The translations under genes were made by a program, and so were the position numbers. The notes below the pieces were generated by a model. It made no database searches. It saw only the letters and a program-made list of their open reading frames with translations, and was not told the DNA's origin. Positions 26,660 through 35,271 of a stretch of 64,000 nt of DNA are shown one piece after another; the stretch's first letter is position 1; the number at the start of each line of letters is the position of its first letter. Location: positions 1,488,001 through 1,552,000 of the forward strand of contig NZ_JACHWR010000002.1 of the NCBI RefSeq assembly GCF_014191495.1, in the 5' to 3' direction. This DNA is from Nocardioides soli. Lineage in GTDB: Bacteria > Actinomycetota > Actinomycetes > Propionibacteriales > Nocardioidaceae.

Positions 26660-26830
26660 ATGTCAGCACGGACCGGCCGTCGCCAGGAGCGGGGCGAGCA
26701 GACCCGCCGGGCCACCCTGGTCATCGCGTTCGGCGACCGCCTGGCGATCTCGCCGCTCTTCGACGAGAGCCAGGACCGGACCCGGGAGATCGACCTGTTC
26801 GCCGACCTCCTGGCCCAGTCCTGGCTCTGA
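26660..26830 (+). pseudogene. probable C-terminal relic of a TetR-type regulator
   Basis: A 56-codon frame reading M-S-A-R-T-G-R-R...A-F-G-D-R-L-A-I-S-P-L-F-D-E-S, ending L-F-A-D-L-L-A-Q-S-W-L. The last 35 residues look like the final helices of TetR-family proteins, but no helix-turn-helix part remains upstream. The surrounding bases from 26411 hold no other gene. Confidence 0.35.
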
Positions 26831-26883
26831 CCGCCTCCGCTCAGGCGCCCAGCTCGGCGTCGATCCGCTCGATGGCGGACCTC

Positions 26884-28710
26884 CTACCGACCGTGGACGG
26901 TGACGGCGATGTCACCCAGCGCCAGGGTGCCCCTGGTCGGCACCGCCAGTGGGCGCGCCTCCGTGTCGAGCCAGTACGGCGTGCCGTCCTGGTACGGGAA
27001 TGTCACGAAGAACGACTCGTCGTTGATGCCCTCGCCGGCCTCCCGGGCCAGGCGGCCGGTCACGTCGACCCCGGGGGTCAGGCGGCGGATCTGGAACCTG
27101 CCGGTGGCGCCGACCGTCCGGGCGCGGGCAGGGTGCTCGTCGGTCGGGTTGACCGCACTGCCGGGGCGGTGGAAGAGCTCGTAGCTGAGCGGCGTGATCA
27201 CCGGATCCGTCGTGCCGGCGTACACGAGCCGACCCGTGGCCGCGATGCCCGCCCGAAGCGGGAGCCTGCGCGTCGTGTCCTTCCGGATGTCGACGCCCGA
27301 CCAGCAGCGCGGCGCGTAGGTCCCCGGCCACCCGTCGGCACCGAGCATGTACCGACCCGGCACCAGGCGCCTGATCCGGTAGCGGCCCTGGGCATCGGCG
27401 GCCACGATCTGCTGGAACGCGCCGTACGTGTACGCGCGATCGGGCGGGCAGAAGTCACCCGTCGTGGCCTCGACCACGGCCCGAGGAGCCGTGCGTCCGG
27501 TCAGCGTGAGGTAGGGCCGGTCGAGGGTGAGCGCCGACGGGCGGGACCGCGCCGAGCTCGAGACCTTGGCCATCCCGAAGCGCTTCGCCCCTGCCGCGAC
27601 GACGGTCCACCGGCCTCGCGGAAGGCCCGTGAAGGTCAGCCGCCCGTGGTCGTCGCTCGCACCGACCACCACCGGTCGACCGTGCCGGTTCCGCAGCTCC
27701 GCGACGACGTTCGCTGCGGGGCGGCCGCCCTCACGCAGGTCGACGACCACGGTGGCACCGGGCCGCACGCGTACGACGGGACGCACGACCTGTCCGGGCC
27801 GGGTGATGCGGACCCTCACCGAGTGAGGAGCCCACGTGTCGCCGGGCCGTGGGATGCCCACGACGTAGCGACCCGGCACCAGGCCGCCGACTTCGAAACG
27901 GCCGTCGCGACCGACGACCGCGGACGCGACCGGGCCGTGGCCGCGGCGGGTCACCAGCACCTCGGTGCCGGCGACCCGGCCCCGGCCGGCCACGAGACGC
28001 CCGTGCAGCACCGCACCCGGCTCGAGGGCGCCGTCGACCCTCCGGGTCTCGTCGGCCACTAGGTCCACCGGCGCCGACGACCACGGCAGCTCCCCGGTGC
28101 CACCGGCGGCGAGGTAGTAGCGCCCGGGGACGACGCCGTCGAAGGAGTAGCGACCCTGCGCGTCGGTCCAGGAGCGGAAGGCAGGCGTGTCGTTGAGCCG
28201 CATCAGCCGGACCTCCTCGCCCTTGCGTGCGCCGGCGAGGGTGCCGGAGACCCGCGCGAGCGGCTTCACCGTCACGGTGCCGAGGTTGCGGTCGGTCGTG
28301 GTGGTCGGCAGCAGCGACTGCTGGAGCACCCAGCTGTCGGTGGTGCCGTTGCCGCCGACGTAGGTGATTGCGAAGCGAGCACCGTTCGTGGTCTCACGGC
28401 ACGCCACCGGCACCTCCGGGTCGGGCGTGCAGACCTGCACGAGGTAGCCGCCCTCCGCCTGGCGGACCCGGAAGGTGCCGTCGGCGGCCGTCGTCGTGCG
28501 CCGGTCGGTGCGATCGGGCACGAGGCCGGTCTCCGGCACCTCGGCCGGCCCGAGAACGTTGACCAGTGCTCCGGCGATCGGCGCGCCGGTGCGGTCGAGC
28601 GCGACCCCTTCGACCCAGCCGGTGTCGGGGGCGGCGGCCGCCCCGTCGGCAACGAGCCCGGCGAGGGGCAGGCCCACGATCAAGGCCAGGGTCAGGCGGA
28701 TGGGGTGCAC
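26884..28710 (-). CDS. secreted protein with carboxypeptidase-regulatory-like repeats
   Basis: The 608-residue protein has a signal peptide (M-H-P-I-R-L-T-L-A-L-I-V-G-L-P-L-A-G-L, cleavage near A-A-A-A-P). It then carries about five or six beta-sandwich repeats of the carboxypeptidase-regulatory/SpaA-like type, each with a G-x-(Y/F)-x-(F/V/I)-x-x-(L/V)-x-P-G-R-Y core, for example R-Y-S-F-D-G-V-V-P-G-R-Y-Y-L, R-F-E-V-G-G-L-V-P-G-R-Y-V-V and R-Y-R-I-R-R-L-V-P-G-R-Y-M-L. Such proteins act on the cell surface as binding or structural modules. There is no LPxTG or transmembrane anchor at the C-terminus. No operon partner is evident. Confidence 0.75.
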   Translation of the reverse strand: MHPIRLTLALIVGLPLAGLVADGAAAAPDTGWVEGVALDRTGAPIAGALVNVLGPAEVPETGLVPDRTDRRTTTAADGTFRVRQAEGGYLVQVCTPDPEVPVACRETTNGARFAITYVGGNGTTDSWVLQQSLLPTTTTDRNLGTVTVKPLARVSGTLAGARKGEEVRLMRLNDTPAFRSWTDAQGRYSFDGVVPGRYYLAAGGTGELPWSSAPVDLVADETRRVDGALEPGAVLHGRLVAGRGRVAGTEVLVTRRGHGPVASAVVGRDGRFEVGGLVPGRYVVGIPRPGDTWAPHSVRVRITRPGQVVRPVVRVRPGATVVVDLREGGRPAANVVAELRNRHGRPVVVGASDDHGRLTFTGLPRGRWTVVAAGAKRFGMAKVSSSARSRPSALTLDRPYLTLTGRTAPRAVVEATTGDFCPPDRAYTYGAFQQIVAADAQGRYRIRRLVPGRYMLGADGWPGTYAPRCWSGVDIRKDTTRRLPLRAGIAATGRLVYAGTTDPVITPLSYELFHRPGSAVNPTDEHPARARTVGATGRFQIRRLTPGVDVTGRLAREAGEGINDESFFVTFPYQDGTPYWLDTEARPLAVPTRGTLALGDIAVTVHGR

Positions 28711-29741
28711 GGCGGTCTCGCTCTCGTTCTGAGGTGCAGGGGTTCCGAGGCTCTACGCACGGGCGTCGCGTTCGGTTGCATCGCATGCGGCGACCGCGCA
28801 GGTCGAGGTCGCCCGCGATGCCCTCCCCGGCGGTGCGCTGAGGTTCGAGGTCGATTCGCCGCGGCCGCTGGTCCGCGGAACGACGTTCGTCCTCCGGCAT
28901 CGCGACACCGACCTGCAGCGCGGGCTGGAGCCGGCCGAGCCGCTCGTCATCGACACGCCGGACGGCGTACTGCACGCGGGGTGGGTCTCGAGGATCGAGG
29001 TGGAGCTGGAGGACACGCTCTCCACACTCGCGGTCGCGCGCGGCTGCCTGCGGGCGCTCCCGTCGAGATCCCGCATGCTCCCGGCGCCGTGGCCGAGCCC
29101 GGTCCCACCTGACGTCGAAGCCGTACCTCCGGGAGTTCCGTTTGTCCGCACCTCGTCCCATCGCCCTGGTCACGGTGACCGCCCTGACCGCCGTCCTCGC
29201 GCCCCTCGGGTGTGGTGCTGCCGATGCCGCATCGAGCGCGTCGGCCCAGCGGGTCGGCACCGCCGGGACCCTGGTCTTCATCAAGTCCCACAACGTCTGG
29301 TTGTCCAACGGCGACGGCTCCTCTGCCCGCCCCCTGGCCACCGACGGCACCGCGACCAGCCCGTACGTCTCCGTCCGGGGCCGACCCGTACCCGGCCGGC
29401 GCCACCTGGGCCGACCCGGACCGGGAGCACGCCGCGACGGTCCTGCGCTACGTCTTCGACCATCCTCACGGCGCCCGCGGTCGTGGCGCTCGAGCCGCAC
29501 CACCCCTCGGTCGGCGCCATCGCTCGGGTCGGGCGCCTCCGGGGCTCGGCGCTTGGTCAAGTCAAGCGCTTGACGTACGTCGAGGACGCGGCTACTTTCA
29601 CAGGCTGCTGCTCTCCCGAGAGAGCACCCGCGCTCCCGGCCGGCAACGCCGTCGCCGGCCCGGCCCTGCGGTGCTGTGCGGGCGGACCACCCGAGCCGTC
29701 GGGTCCGGGGAGTGGGGGAACAACGATGCAGATGGAGGAAC
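28711..29741. pseudogene. gene graveyard: relics including a TolB-like lipoprotein start
   Basis: About 1 kb without an intact gene. At 28790-29060 the plus strand reads as protein-like sequence (V-E-V-A-R-D-A-L-P-G-G...V-S-R-I-E-V-E-L-E-D) without a start. From a TTG at 29142 a signal peptide with a lipobox-like L-G-C-G is followed by G-T-L-V-F-I-K-S-H-N-V-W-L-S-N-G-D-G, the first blade of a TolB/PD40 beta-propeller. The frame then loses sense near 29375. Further fragments follow in another frame up to the deoA ribosome site. I see this as one or more deletions and frameshifts. Confidence 0.5.
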
Positions 29742-29742
29742 C

Positions 29743-31026
29743 GTGCACGACGCTGTCGAGGTGATCCGCGCCAAGCGGGACGGTCTCGAGCTGACCGAGG
29801 GCCAGATCGGATGGATCATCGACGCCTACACCCGGGGTGTCGTCGCCGAGGAGCAGATGTCCGCCTTGGCCATGGCCGTGTACTTCCGCGGCATGACGAG
29901 AGGTGAGCTCGTCGCCTGGACCCGCGCGATGATCGGATCTGGGAGTCGCCTGTCCTTCGACTCGTTGCCGGTCAAGACCGTGGACAAGCACTCGACCGGA
30001 GGTGTGGGGGACAAGATCACCCTTCCGCTCGCTCCGCTGGTCGCCGCGTGCGGCGTCGCCGTTCCCCAGCTGGCCGGCCGCGGACTCGGTCACACCGGCG
30101 GCACCCTCGACAAGCTGGAGTCCGTTCCCGGGTGGCGGGCCAACCTGACGAACGCCGAGATGCTCGCTCAGCTCGGCGAGGTCGGCGCCGTCATCTGCGC
30201 GGCCGGTGACGAGCTGGCGCCTGCCGACAAGCTGCTGTACGCCCTGCGCGACGTGACCGGCACGGTCGAGGCGATCCCGCTCATCGCGTCGTCCATCATG
30301 AGCAAGAAGATCGCCGAGGGCACGAGCGCCCTGGTCCTGGACGTGAAGGTCGGCGCGGGCGCGTTCATGAAGACCTGGGAGGACGCGCAGGAGCTGGCTC
30401 GCACGATGGTCGACATCGGTACCGACGCGGGCGTCCGGACGAGTGCCCTGCTGACGGACATGAGCACACCGCTCGGGTACACGGCGGGCAACGCCATCGA
30501 GGTCCAGGAGTCCGTGGACGTGCTCGCGGGCGGGGGACCGCAGGACGTCGTCGAGCTCACCCTCGCCCTCGCGCGGGAGATGCTGGCGGCCGTCGGTCGC
30601 GACGACGTCGACCCGGCCGACAAGCTCGCCGACGGCTCCGCCATGGACTGCTGGCGGCGCATGATCAGCGCCCAGGGCGGCAACCCTGACGCGTCGCTGC
30701 CGACGGCCCGCTTCGACCACCAGGTCACGGCGGACCGGTCCGGTGTCCTCACCAGTCTCGATGCCATGGGCGTCGGCCTCGCCGCGTGGCGGCTCGGGGC
30801 CGGTCGCGCGCGCAAGGAGGACCCCGTCGCCGCGGCGGCCGGCGTCATCTGGCACGCCCGACCCGGTGACCGGATCCGGGCCGGCGAGCCGCTGTTCACG
30901 GTTCTCGCCGACGACGAGGCCAGGCTGTCGCACGGCCTCGACGCGCTCGCCGACGCCGCCACGATCTCCACGGCCGATGCGGATGCCCGGCCCGGTCCGC
31001 TCGTGCTCGGTCGCGTCGCTCCGTGA
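29743..31026 (+). CDS. deoA: thymidine phosphorylase
   Basis: The 427-residue enzyme splits thymidine with phosphate into thymine and 2-deoxyribose 1-phosphate in pyrimidine salvage. It carries the family hallmarks K-T-V-D-K-H-S-T-G-G-V-G-D-K and L-A-G-R-G-L-G-H-T-G-G-T-L-D-K-L-E-S, the phosphate- and base-binding segments of nucleoside phosphorylase class II. K-V-G-A-G-A-F-M-K follows, and a C-terminal glycosyl-binding domain ends the chain. The GTG at 29743 has GGAGG(A) seven bases before it; the frame is open far upstream into decayed sequence, so longer starts are unlikely. It stands alone, without the usual cdd or deoC neighbours. Confidence 0.95.
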   Translation: MHDAVEVIRAKRDGLELTEGQIGWIIDAYTRGVVAEEQMSALAMAVYFRGMTRGELVAWTRAMIGSGSRLSFDSLPVKTVDKHSTGGVGDKITLPLAPLVAACGVAVPQLAGRGLGHTGGTLDKLESVPGWRANLTNAEMLAQLGEVGAVICAAGDELAPADKLLYALRDVTGTVEAIPLIASSIMSKKIAEGTSALVLDVKVGAGAFMKTWEDAQELARTMVDIGTDAGVRTSALLTDMSTPLGYTAGNAIEVQESVDVLAGGGPQDVVELTLALAREMLAAVGRDDVDPADKLADGSAMDCWRRMISAQGGNPDASLPTARFDHQVTADRSGVLTSLDAMGVGLAAWRLGAGRARKEDPVAAAAGVIWHARPGDRIRAGEPLFTVLADDEARLSHGLDALADAATISTADADARPGPLVLGRVAP

Positions 31027-31561
31027 GCGGGGCCTGACGAGTTCGTCGACGTCGGCTCGTCCATCAGCTTCAACTTCCCGGTCAAGGCGAACTACGAGGC
31101 GATCGACGACGGTGACCGGCTCGGCCTCGGTGGGGGGGTAGTGGGCGGAGGTCAGGAACTTCGGGGGCGGCGGCAAGGTCATCGCCACCCTGCACGTCTT
31201 CTGCACCGCGGGCTGACACACCTCCCGGTCTCGGCCGGGGCACGGCATCTCCGGTGAAGGCGGTAACGCGCATACCCACCGATGGCCCGTTCGTCCGCGT
31301 TGCACAGTCGCTTCAGGTCGACGCTCCAGTCGGCGGAGGCGGTCGTGCTGCGGATCGTCACGCCCGCCGCGCCGCTCGATCCGGCCGGGCCGGTGGGACC
31401 CGCCGGGCCGACCCGACCGGTCAGCGCCCGCCGCGCGGCTGGGGACAGGTCGGCGGCCACGAACGGGATGCGCGAACCGTCCGCGGAGACCGGGACGGCT
31501 CGCCATGACCGTGAGCACGCCAGCCGTGCACCAACTTCCGACGCTAGGACCACTTCCGACG
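31027..31561. pseudogene. decayed sequence with two gene relics
   Basis: On the plus strand 31040-31215 reads F-V-D-V-G-S-S-I-S-F-N-F-P-V-K-A-N-Y-E in one frame and F-G-G-G-G-K-V-I-A-T-L-H-V-F-C-T-A-G-stop in another, as if a frameshift in the G-rich run near 31131 broke a secreted protein's end. On the minus strand about 31260-31500 encodes a piece of a collagen-like protein (G-P-A-G-P-T-G-P-A-G-S-S-G-A-A-G) without start or end. Neither is a working gene. Confidence 0.45.
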
Positions 31562-31569
31562 CTAGGACC
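31534..31569. repeat. 18-base tandem repeat at the end of the hydrolase gene
   Basis: ACTTCCGACGCTAGGACC occurs at 31534-31551 and again at 31552-31569. The second copy includes the stop codon and last codons of the isochorismatase-like gene. It marks a small duplication at the border of the decayed region. Confidence 0.8.
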
Positions 31570-32152
31570 AGGCGTCGATGAGCGCCTGGCTGGTGGTCAG
31601 GTGTGCCAGCATGCGCAGGCTGTTGTCGAGGATGAGCGGACCGTAGGTGTCCGGGGTCGCGATCACGGCGTCCCGTGGGATCACGACGCGGAACCCTTGG
31701 TGGATCGCCTCTCCGGTGAGCAGGATGAGCGCGACGTTGAGCGACACGCCGGCCAGCACGACCGTGTCCACGCCGCGACCGCGCAGCACCGGGAGTAGCT
31801 CGGTGTCTCGGGCCGGGTTCAGTCCGTGGTGTCGAGCCAGCAGCAGGTCGCTCTCGTCGCGGAGCGCGGGTACGACCTGTGCCTCCGGGGCACGATCGGT
31901 CCACGTGTCCGACAGCACCCCCAGCTTCCTCCACATGGGGGCGGGTTCGTGGACCGAACCGCCGAGCGATCCGGTGTAGACGGCGTGCGCGACGGTGACA
32001 CCGGCGCTGCGGGCCGACGTCAGGAGCGGGCGGAGCTGGGCGATCAGCCCGACCGCCGACTGTGCGAGCGCGGGGAGCACGGCGGACTCGCCGATGACGC
32101 CGTTCTGGCACTCCACGCAGATGACGGCCGTGCGGTTCGGGTCGATGTCCAT
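31562..32152 (-). CDS. isochorismatase-like hydrolase lacking the catalytic cysteine
   Basis: The 196-residue protein has the isochorismatase fold: T-A-V-I-C-V-E-C-Q-N-G-V-I-G at the start, the H-H-G-L-N-P-A-R-D-T-E-L strand region, and V-V-L-A-G-V-S-L-N-V-A-L-I. In cysteine hydrolases of this fold the first motif carries an aspartate and the last a cysteine (G-V-x-T-x-x-C-V). Here these are glutamate and alanine, so the usual cysteine chemistry is not possible. A subfamily with this E-C-Q...G-V-S-x-N-x-A pattern is, from memory, common in actinobacteria. The ATG at 32152 has AAGGAG ten bases upstream. It is divergent from the MaoC-like gene across a 28-base palindrome. Confidence 0.75.
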   Translation of the reverse strand: MDIDPNRTAVICVECQNGVIGESAVLPALAQSAVGLIAQLRPLLTSARSAGVTVAHAVYTGSLGGSVHEPAPMWRKLGVLSDTWTDRAPEAQVVPALRDESDLLLARHHGLNPARDTELLPVLRGRGVDTVVLAGVSLNVALILLTGEAIHQGFRVVIPRDAVIATPDTYGPLILDNSLRMLAHLTTSQALIDAWS

Positions 32153-32259
32153 CGTTCTCACGCTCCTTGCTCACAGTTGCTCACCGCCGTGCGGCGCACG
32201 GCGGCTCGCCGGCGAACCGCGGGTGCGGCACCACGGACGCGCCGGTTCGGGTGCCGGTC

Positions 32260-32287
32260 AACCTACCAAGCAATTGCTTGGTAGGTT
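32260..32287. promoter_or_regulatory. 28-base perfect palindrome between divergent genes
   Basis: The arm AACCTACCAAGCAA is followed directly by its exact reverse complement TTGCTTGGTAGGTT. It lies 27 bases before the MaoC-like start and 108 from the hydrolase start. Length and symmetry fit a TetR-family operator. The regulator is probably the TetR at 33222, or one elsewhere. Confidence 0.85.
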
Positions 32288-32313
32288 GCGCTCTGCATGA
32301 AGGGAGCGACGAC

Positions 32314-33117
32314 ATGGTGAGCAACGCGGGGAGCTGGGTCGGACACGACCTCGGGCACCGACCGGTGCGATGGGAGGAGCGGGATGTCATCCTGTTCGCC
32401 CTGGCGATCGGCGCGCGGCCGACCCAGTTGGACCTCGTGTTCGAGCAGTGCCTGCGGGTGCTGCCGACCTTCGCGCTGACGCTCGCCCAATGGGCTCCGG
32501 ACCAGCTGTCCTCCGCAGGTGCGTTCGACCCTCGACGCGCACTGCACGGTGCGCAGCGTGTCGAGGTACTCCAGGCCTTGCCGTCCTCGGGGGAGACGAC
32601 GATGCACGCGAAGGTGGCGAACGTCTGGGACAAGGGACGGGCGGCGGTGTTCGAGGTGGAGGTCGAGTGCCCGTACCTGAGGGCGACCTGGTCCATCTTC
32701 GCGGACGGACTGGGCGGTTTCGGCGGGCAGCGCGGGCCGGCTCGAGCTCCTGAGCCGACGGAGGCGCCGATGGCGACGGTGCCCGTCCACGTCGACGCTC
32801 GGGCCGCCGCGCTGTACCGCCTGACGGGCGACCGTCACCTCATCCACATCGATCCGTCGGCGGCGCGGGCGATCGGACATCCGCGTCCGATCCTGCACGG
32901 GCTCGCCACCCTGTCGACCACGCTCCTCGCGATCGCCGAGCACGAGGGCGCGGACCCCGTCGCTCTTCGGCACGTGGAAGCGCGCTTCTCCGGTCCCGTC
33001 TATCCGGGAGAGACCGCCGAGCTGCTCCTGTGGGAGGACGGCCGGTTCCGCCTCGACACCGACCGAGGGCCGGCGCTCGACGGAGGCCGGGTGGCGTTCG
33101 CGGGGGCCGACGGCTGA
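32314..33117 (+). CDS. MaoC-like enoyl-CoA hydratase (double hot-dog)
   Basis: The 267-residue protein has the layout of a type-2 enoyl-CoA hydratase. An N-terminal hot-dog domain is followed by a C-terminal MaoC domain with the hydratase-2 motif: Y-R-L-T-G-D-R-H-L-I-H-I-D-P-S-A-A and G-H-P-R-P-I-L-H-G-L. The D and H of this stretch are the catalytic pair that adds water to a trans-2-enoyl-CoA. The ATG at 32314 is preceded by GAAGGGA; the frame is open further up but crosses the palindrome. It opens the catabolic cluster and is followed by a TetR gene 104 bases on. Confidence 0.8.
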   Translation: MVSNAGSWVGHDLGHRPVRWEERDVILFALAIGARPTQLDLVFEQCLRVLPTFALTLAQWAPDQLSSAGAFDPRRALHGAQRVEVLQALPSSGETTMHAKVANVWDKGRAAVFEVEVECPYLRATWSIFADGLGGFGGQRGPARAPEPTEAPMATVPVHVDARAAALYRLTGDRHLIHIDPSAARAIGHPRPILHGLATLSTTLLAIAEHEGADPVALRHVEARFSGPVYPGETAELLLWEDGRFRLDTDRGPALDGGRVAFAGADG

Positions 33118-33221
33118 GGCTCCGACGGCGGGCGCGATGTCGTGCGTCGGGTCGACACGCGGCCGAGTTGTAGGGTCGGCGGGACCCGGTGCCGCGGGCC
33201 CGACGACAGGGAGAGCCGATC

Positions 33222-33932
33222 ATGGAGGTGCGACCCGCCGACGACCGGGATGGCCCGTCGCCGACGCGGTCGGAGCCGCCGTTCGGCGGGATCCTGCCCA
33301 CGGAGGAGGAGCGCCGCGCCGATCCGAGGAAGGCGATCCTGGCGGCGGCCGCGGAGCTGTTCGCGGCCCGGGGTCCGGCGCAGGTCTCCCTCCGCGCCAT
33401 CGCCACGGAAGCCGGTGTGCCCTACAGCCTGATCTACCGCTTCTACCGGACGAAGGAAGAGCTCGTGGCGCGGGTCATGGAGCTCTTCGTGGTCGCCGGT
33501 CGTCGAGCGGTCGCGGACGAGGCCGACATCTACGACGCGATCGGCAACGCCTTCGTGGTCGACTCCGGATGGTTCGGACAGATGATCGTCTGGGCGATCG
33601 CCGACAAGACCGCGCCCGATCGCCTGATGCGTGGCGACTCCCGCTCCGGTGCCTACCGTGCCCAGATCGAGGAGATGTGGGCGGATCCGCGCCCTCCCCA
33701 GGTCCGAGGTGACTTCGATCCGCGCGTGCTCGCGTCGATCGTCCAGCTGATGGCCCTCTCCTGGGACATGATCGAGCCCTATCTCACGGCGCTCGCGGGC
33801 CCCGACATGCCGGCCGCGGCCGACCAGCGCACGGAGGTCATCGAGCTCCTGAAGCTTCTCGTGTACGCCGCTCGACCGGTCGAGGCGCCAGGGTCGCCGG
33901 ATGGCGAACAGGAAGCTCCCGCCGACCGCTGA
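33222..33932 (+). CDS. TetR-family regulator of the Rieske oxygenase operon
   Basis: The 236-residue protein has a TetR DNA-binding domain at about 35-80: A-I-L-A-A-A-A-E-L-F-A-A-R-G, then S-L-R-A-I-A-T-E-A-G-V-P-Y-S-L-I-Y-R-F-Y. The ligand domain is unrecognised. The ATG at 33222 has GGGAGAG upstream; a reading from 33189 adds 11 residues. A 17-base palindrome at 34082-34098 lies between this gene and the Rieske oxygenase gene and is the likely operator. A second candidate is the 28-base palindrome at 32260. The natural inducer is probably a CoA ester or acid of the degraded compound. Confidence 0.85.
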   Translation: MEVRPADDRDGPSPTRSEPPFGGILPTEEERRADPRKAILAAAAELFAARGPAQVSLRAIATEAGVPYSLIYRFYRTKEELVARVMELFVVAGRRAVADEADIYDAIGNAFVVDSGWFGQMIVWAIADKTAPDRLMRGDSRSGAYRAQIEEMWADPRPPQVRGDFDPRVLASIVQLMALSWDMIEPYLTALAGPDMPAAADQRTEVIELLKLLVYAARPVEAPGSPDGEQEAPADR

Positions 33933-34081
33933 CCTCCCCGGCTCGGGTACGGAGCGATCTCGACCCCTGGTCGGCGACCTCGGCGCCGGCGACGGGACGG
34001 CCCGCGATGCGGCTTCGGGCCGCCCGGGTCGCGCGGTCCGAAGCGCACCAAGGCGTCGCGCTGCGGACCCGTTGACCGCAG

Positions 34082-34098
34082 TGTAGCCACTGGCTACA
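34082..34098. promoter_or_regulatory. 17-base palindromic operator before the Rieske gene
   Basis: TGTAGCCA and TGGCTACA are exact reverse complements around a single C. It ends 47 bases before the GTG of the Rieske oxygenase gene. Short-arm symmetry with a one-base centre is usual for TetR operators. Confidence 0.8.
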
Positions 34099-34145
34099 GT
34101 GAGGCCGCTGCGGCCGGATGTGATGCGCTCCCCGAGGAGGTACTG

Positions 34146-35186
34146 GTGCCGAAGATGGCGCTGTCGATGAAGCCCACGGGCTGGTTCCAGGTCGGTTGGT
34201 CAGCGGACATCGGCGCGGGGGAGGTCGTGCCGATGCGGTTCTTCGGGCGAGATCTCGTCGCCTATCGCACCGACGGCGGCGAGTTCGTCGTCCTCGATGC
34301 CTATTGCGAGCACCTCGGAGCCAACCTGGCCCATGGGGGCACGGTTCACGGCGATGACATCCAATGCCCGTTCCACGGCTGGCGATGGAGTCCGCAGGGC
34401 AAGAACACCTGCATCCCGTATCAGGACTCGATCAACCGCGCCCGACGCGTCCCCTCCTGGCACACAGCCGAGCGTGACGGCGTGCTCTACCTGTGGCACG
34501 ACCTCGAGCGGGGTGCGCCGGCGTACGACGCGCCGGGCATGTTCGATCTCTTCGCGGCGTCGGGCTCGTCCGGGGACTACCACCCCGCGCACCCCGCGGG
34601 CATCTTCCGTTCCGAACCGCTGCCGGTCCACCCCCAGTACGTGATCGAGAACGGCGTCGACTTCGCGCACTTCAAGTACGTCCACCGCGCCGACGAGATC
34701 CCCGAGGTCGTACGCCGCGAGTTCGGCGAGCACGAGTTCCGTTCGGAGCTGGCGCTGCGCTTCCGGCGGCAGCTCGACGATGGAGAGGTCGAGATGGTCA
34801 CCGGTGGCGTCGAGGCCTGCGTCGTCGGCGTCGGCATCGCGTACGCCTACGCCTGGGGCATCGGCAGGATCTGCAGCCTGACCGCGGTCACGCCCGTGGA
34901 CGACGAGAACGCCGTCGTGTGGTACTCCGCCTGGGCGAGCAAGGAGGCCGACGACGAGACCATGCTGGCGAGGAGGCAGCGCAGCGCCATCGGTCAGCTC
35001 CGCGCCGACCTCCGGATCTGGGAGCACCAGCGCTACACCGAGCCGCCCGGCCTGGCCACGGCGGAGGCCGCCGGTTTCCGCGACGTCCGGAGGTGGGCGC
35101 GGCGCTTCTACCCGCCCGGCGAGCAGGGGCACGAGGTCACCGACCAGCTCGCCGCCACTGATGCGCCGTCCGGCGCGGTCCGGTGA
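34146..35186 (+). CDS. Rieske non-haem iron oxygenase, KshA-like
   Basis: The 346-residue protein has a Rieske [2Fe-2S] site, C-E-H then 17 residues then C-P-F-H-G-W (the C-x-H-x17-C-x-x-H pattern, about 59-82). It also has a mononuclear iron site in N-G-V-D-F-A-H-F-K-Y-V-H-R-A-D. The overall length and the F-Q-V-G-W-S start resemble KshA-type oxygenases, which hydroxylate steroid or other alicyclic rings, more than the larger dioxygenase alpha subunits. It needs an electron donor; the reductase at 36849 is the obvious partner. The GTG start has GAGGAGG upstream. The substrate is unknown; a steroid is possible, but no other steroid genes are present. Confidence 0.85.
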   Translation: MPKMALSMKPTGWFQVGWSADIGAGEVVPMRFFGRDLVAYRTDGGEFVVLDAYCEHLGANLAHGGTVHGDDIQCPFHGWRWSPQGKNTCIPYQDSINRARRVPSWHTAERDGVLYLWHDLERGAPAYDAPGMFDLFAASGSSGDYHPAHPAGIFRSEPLPVHPQYVIENGVDFAHFKYVHRADEIPEVVRREFGEHEFRSELALRFRRQLDDGEVEMVTGGVEACVVGVGIAYAYAWGIGRICSLTAVTPVDDENAVVWYSAWASKEADDETMLARRQRSAIGQLRADLRIWEHQRYTEPPGLATAEAAGFRDVRRWARRFYPPGEQGHEVTDQLAATDAPSGAVR

Positions 35187-35271
35187 CGCTGACCCCCGAG
35201 GTGCCGGCCGACCGCGCATGGGCGGCGCGACGATCGCCCGCCTCACCGGAGGGCTGCGCCGAGGATCGGCC

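Noticed and set aside
27100..28062. Plus-strand frame through the secreted repeat protein
   Set aside because: Rich in R, P, G, H with no motif; the minus strand gives a signal peptide and regular repeats.
31179..32174. Long minus-strand frame overlapping the isochorismatase-like gene
   Set aside because: The part over the hydrolase is a shadow frame; only the collagen-like piece at about 31260-31500 looks protein-like, and it lacks start and end.
32260..32287. 28-base palindrome as a transcription terminator
   Set aside because: It is AT-rich at the centre, lies between divergent starts and has no T-run, so an operator is more likely.
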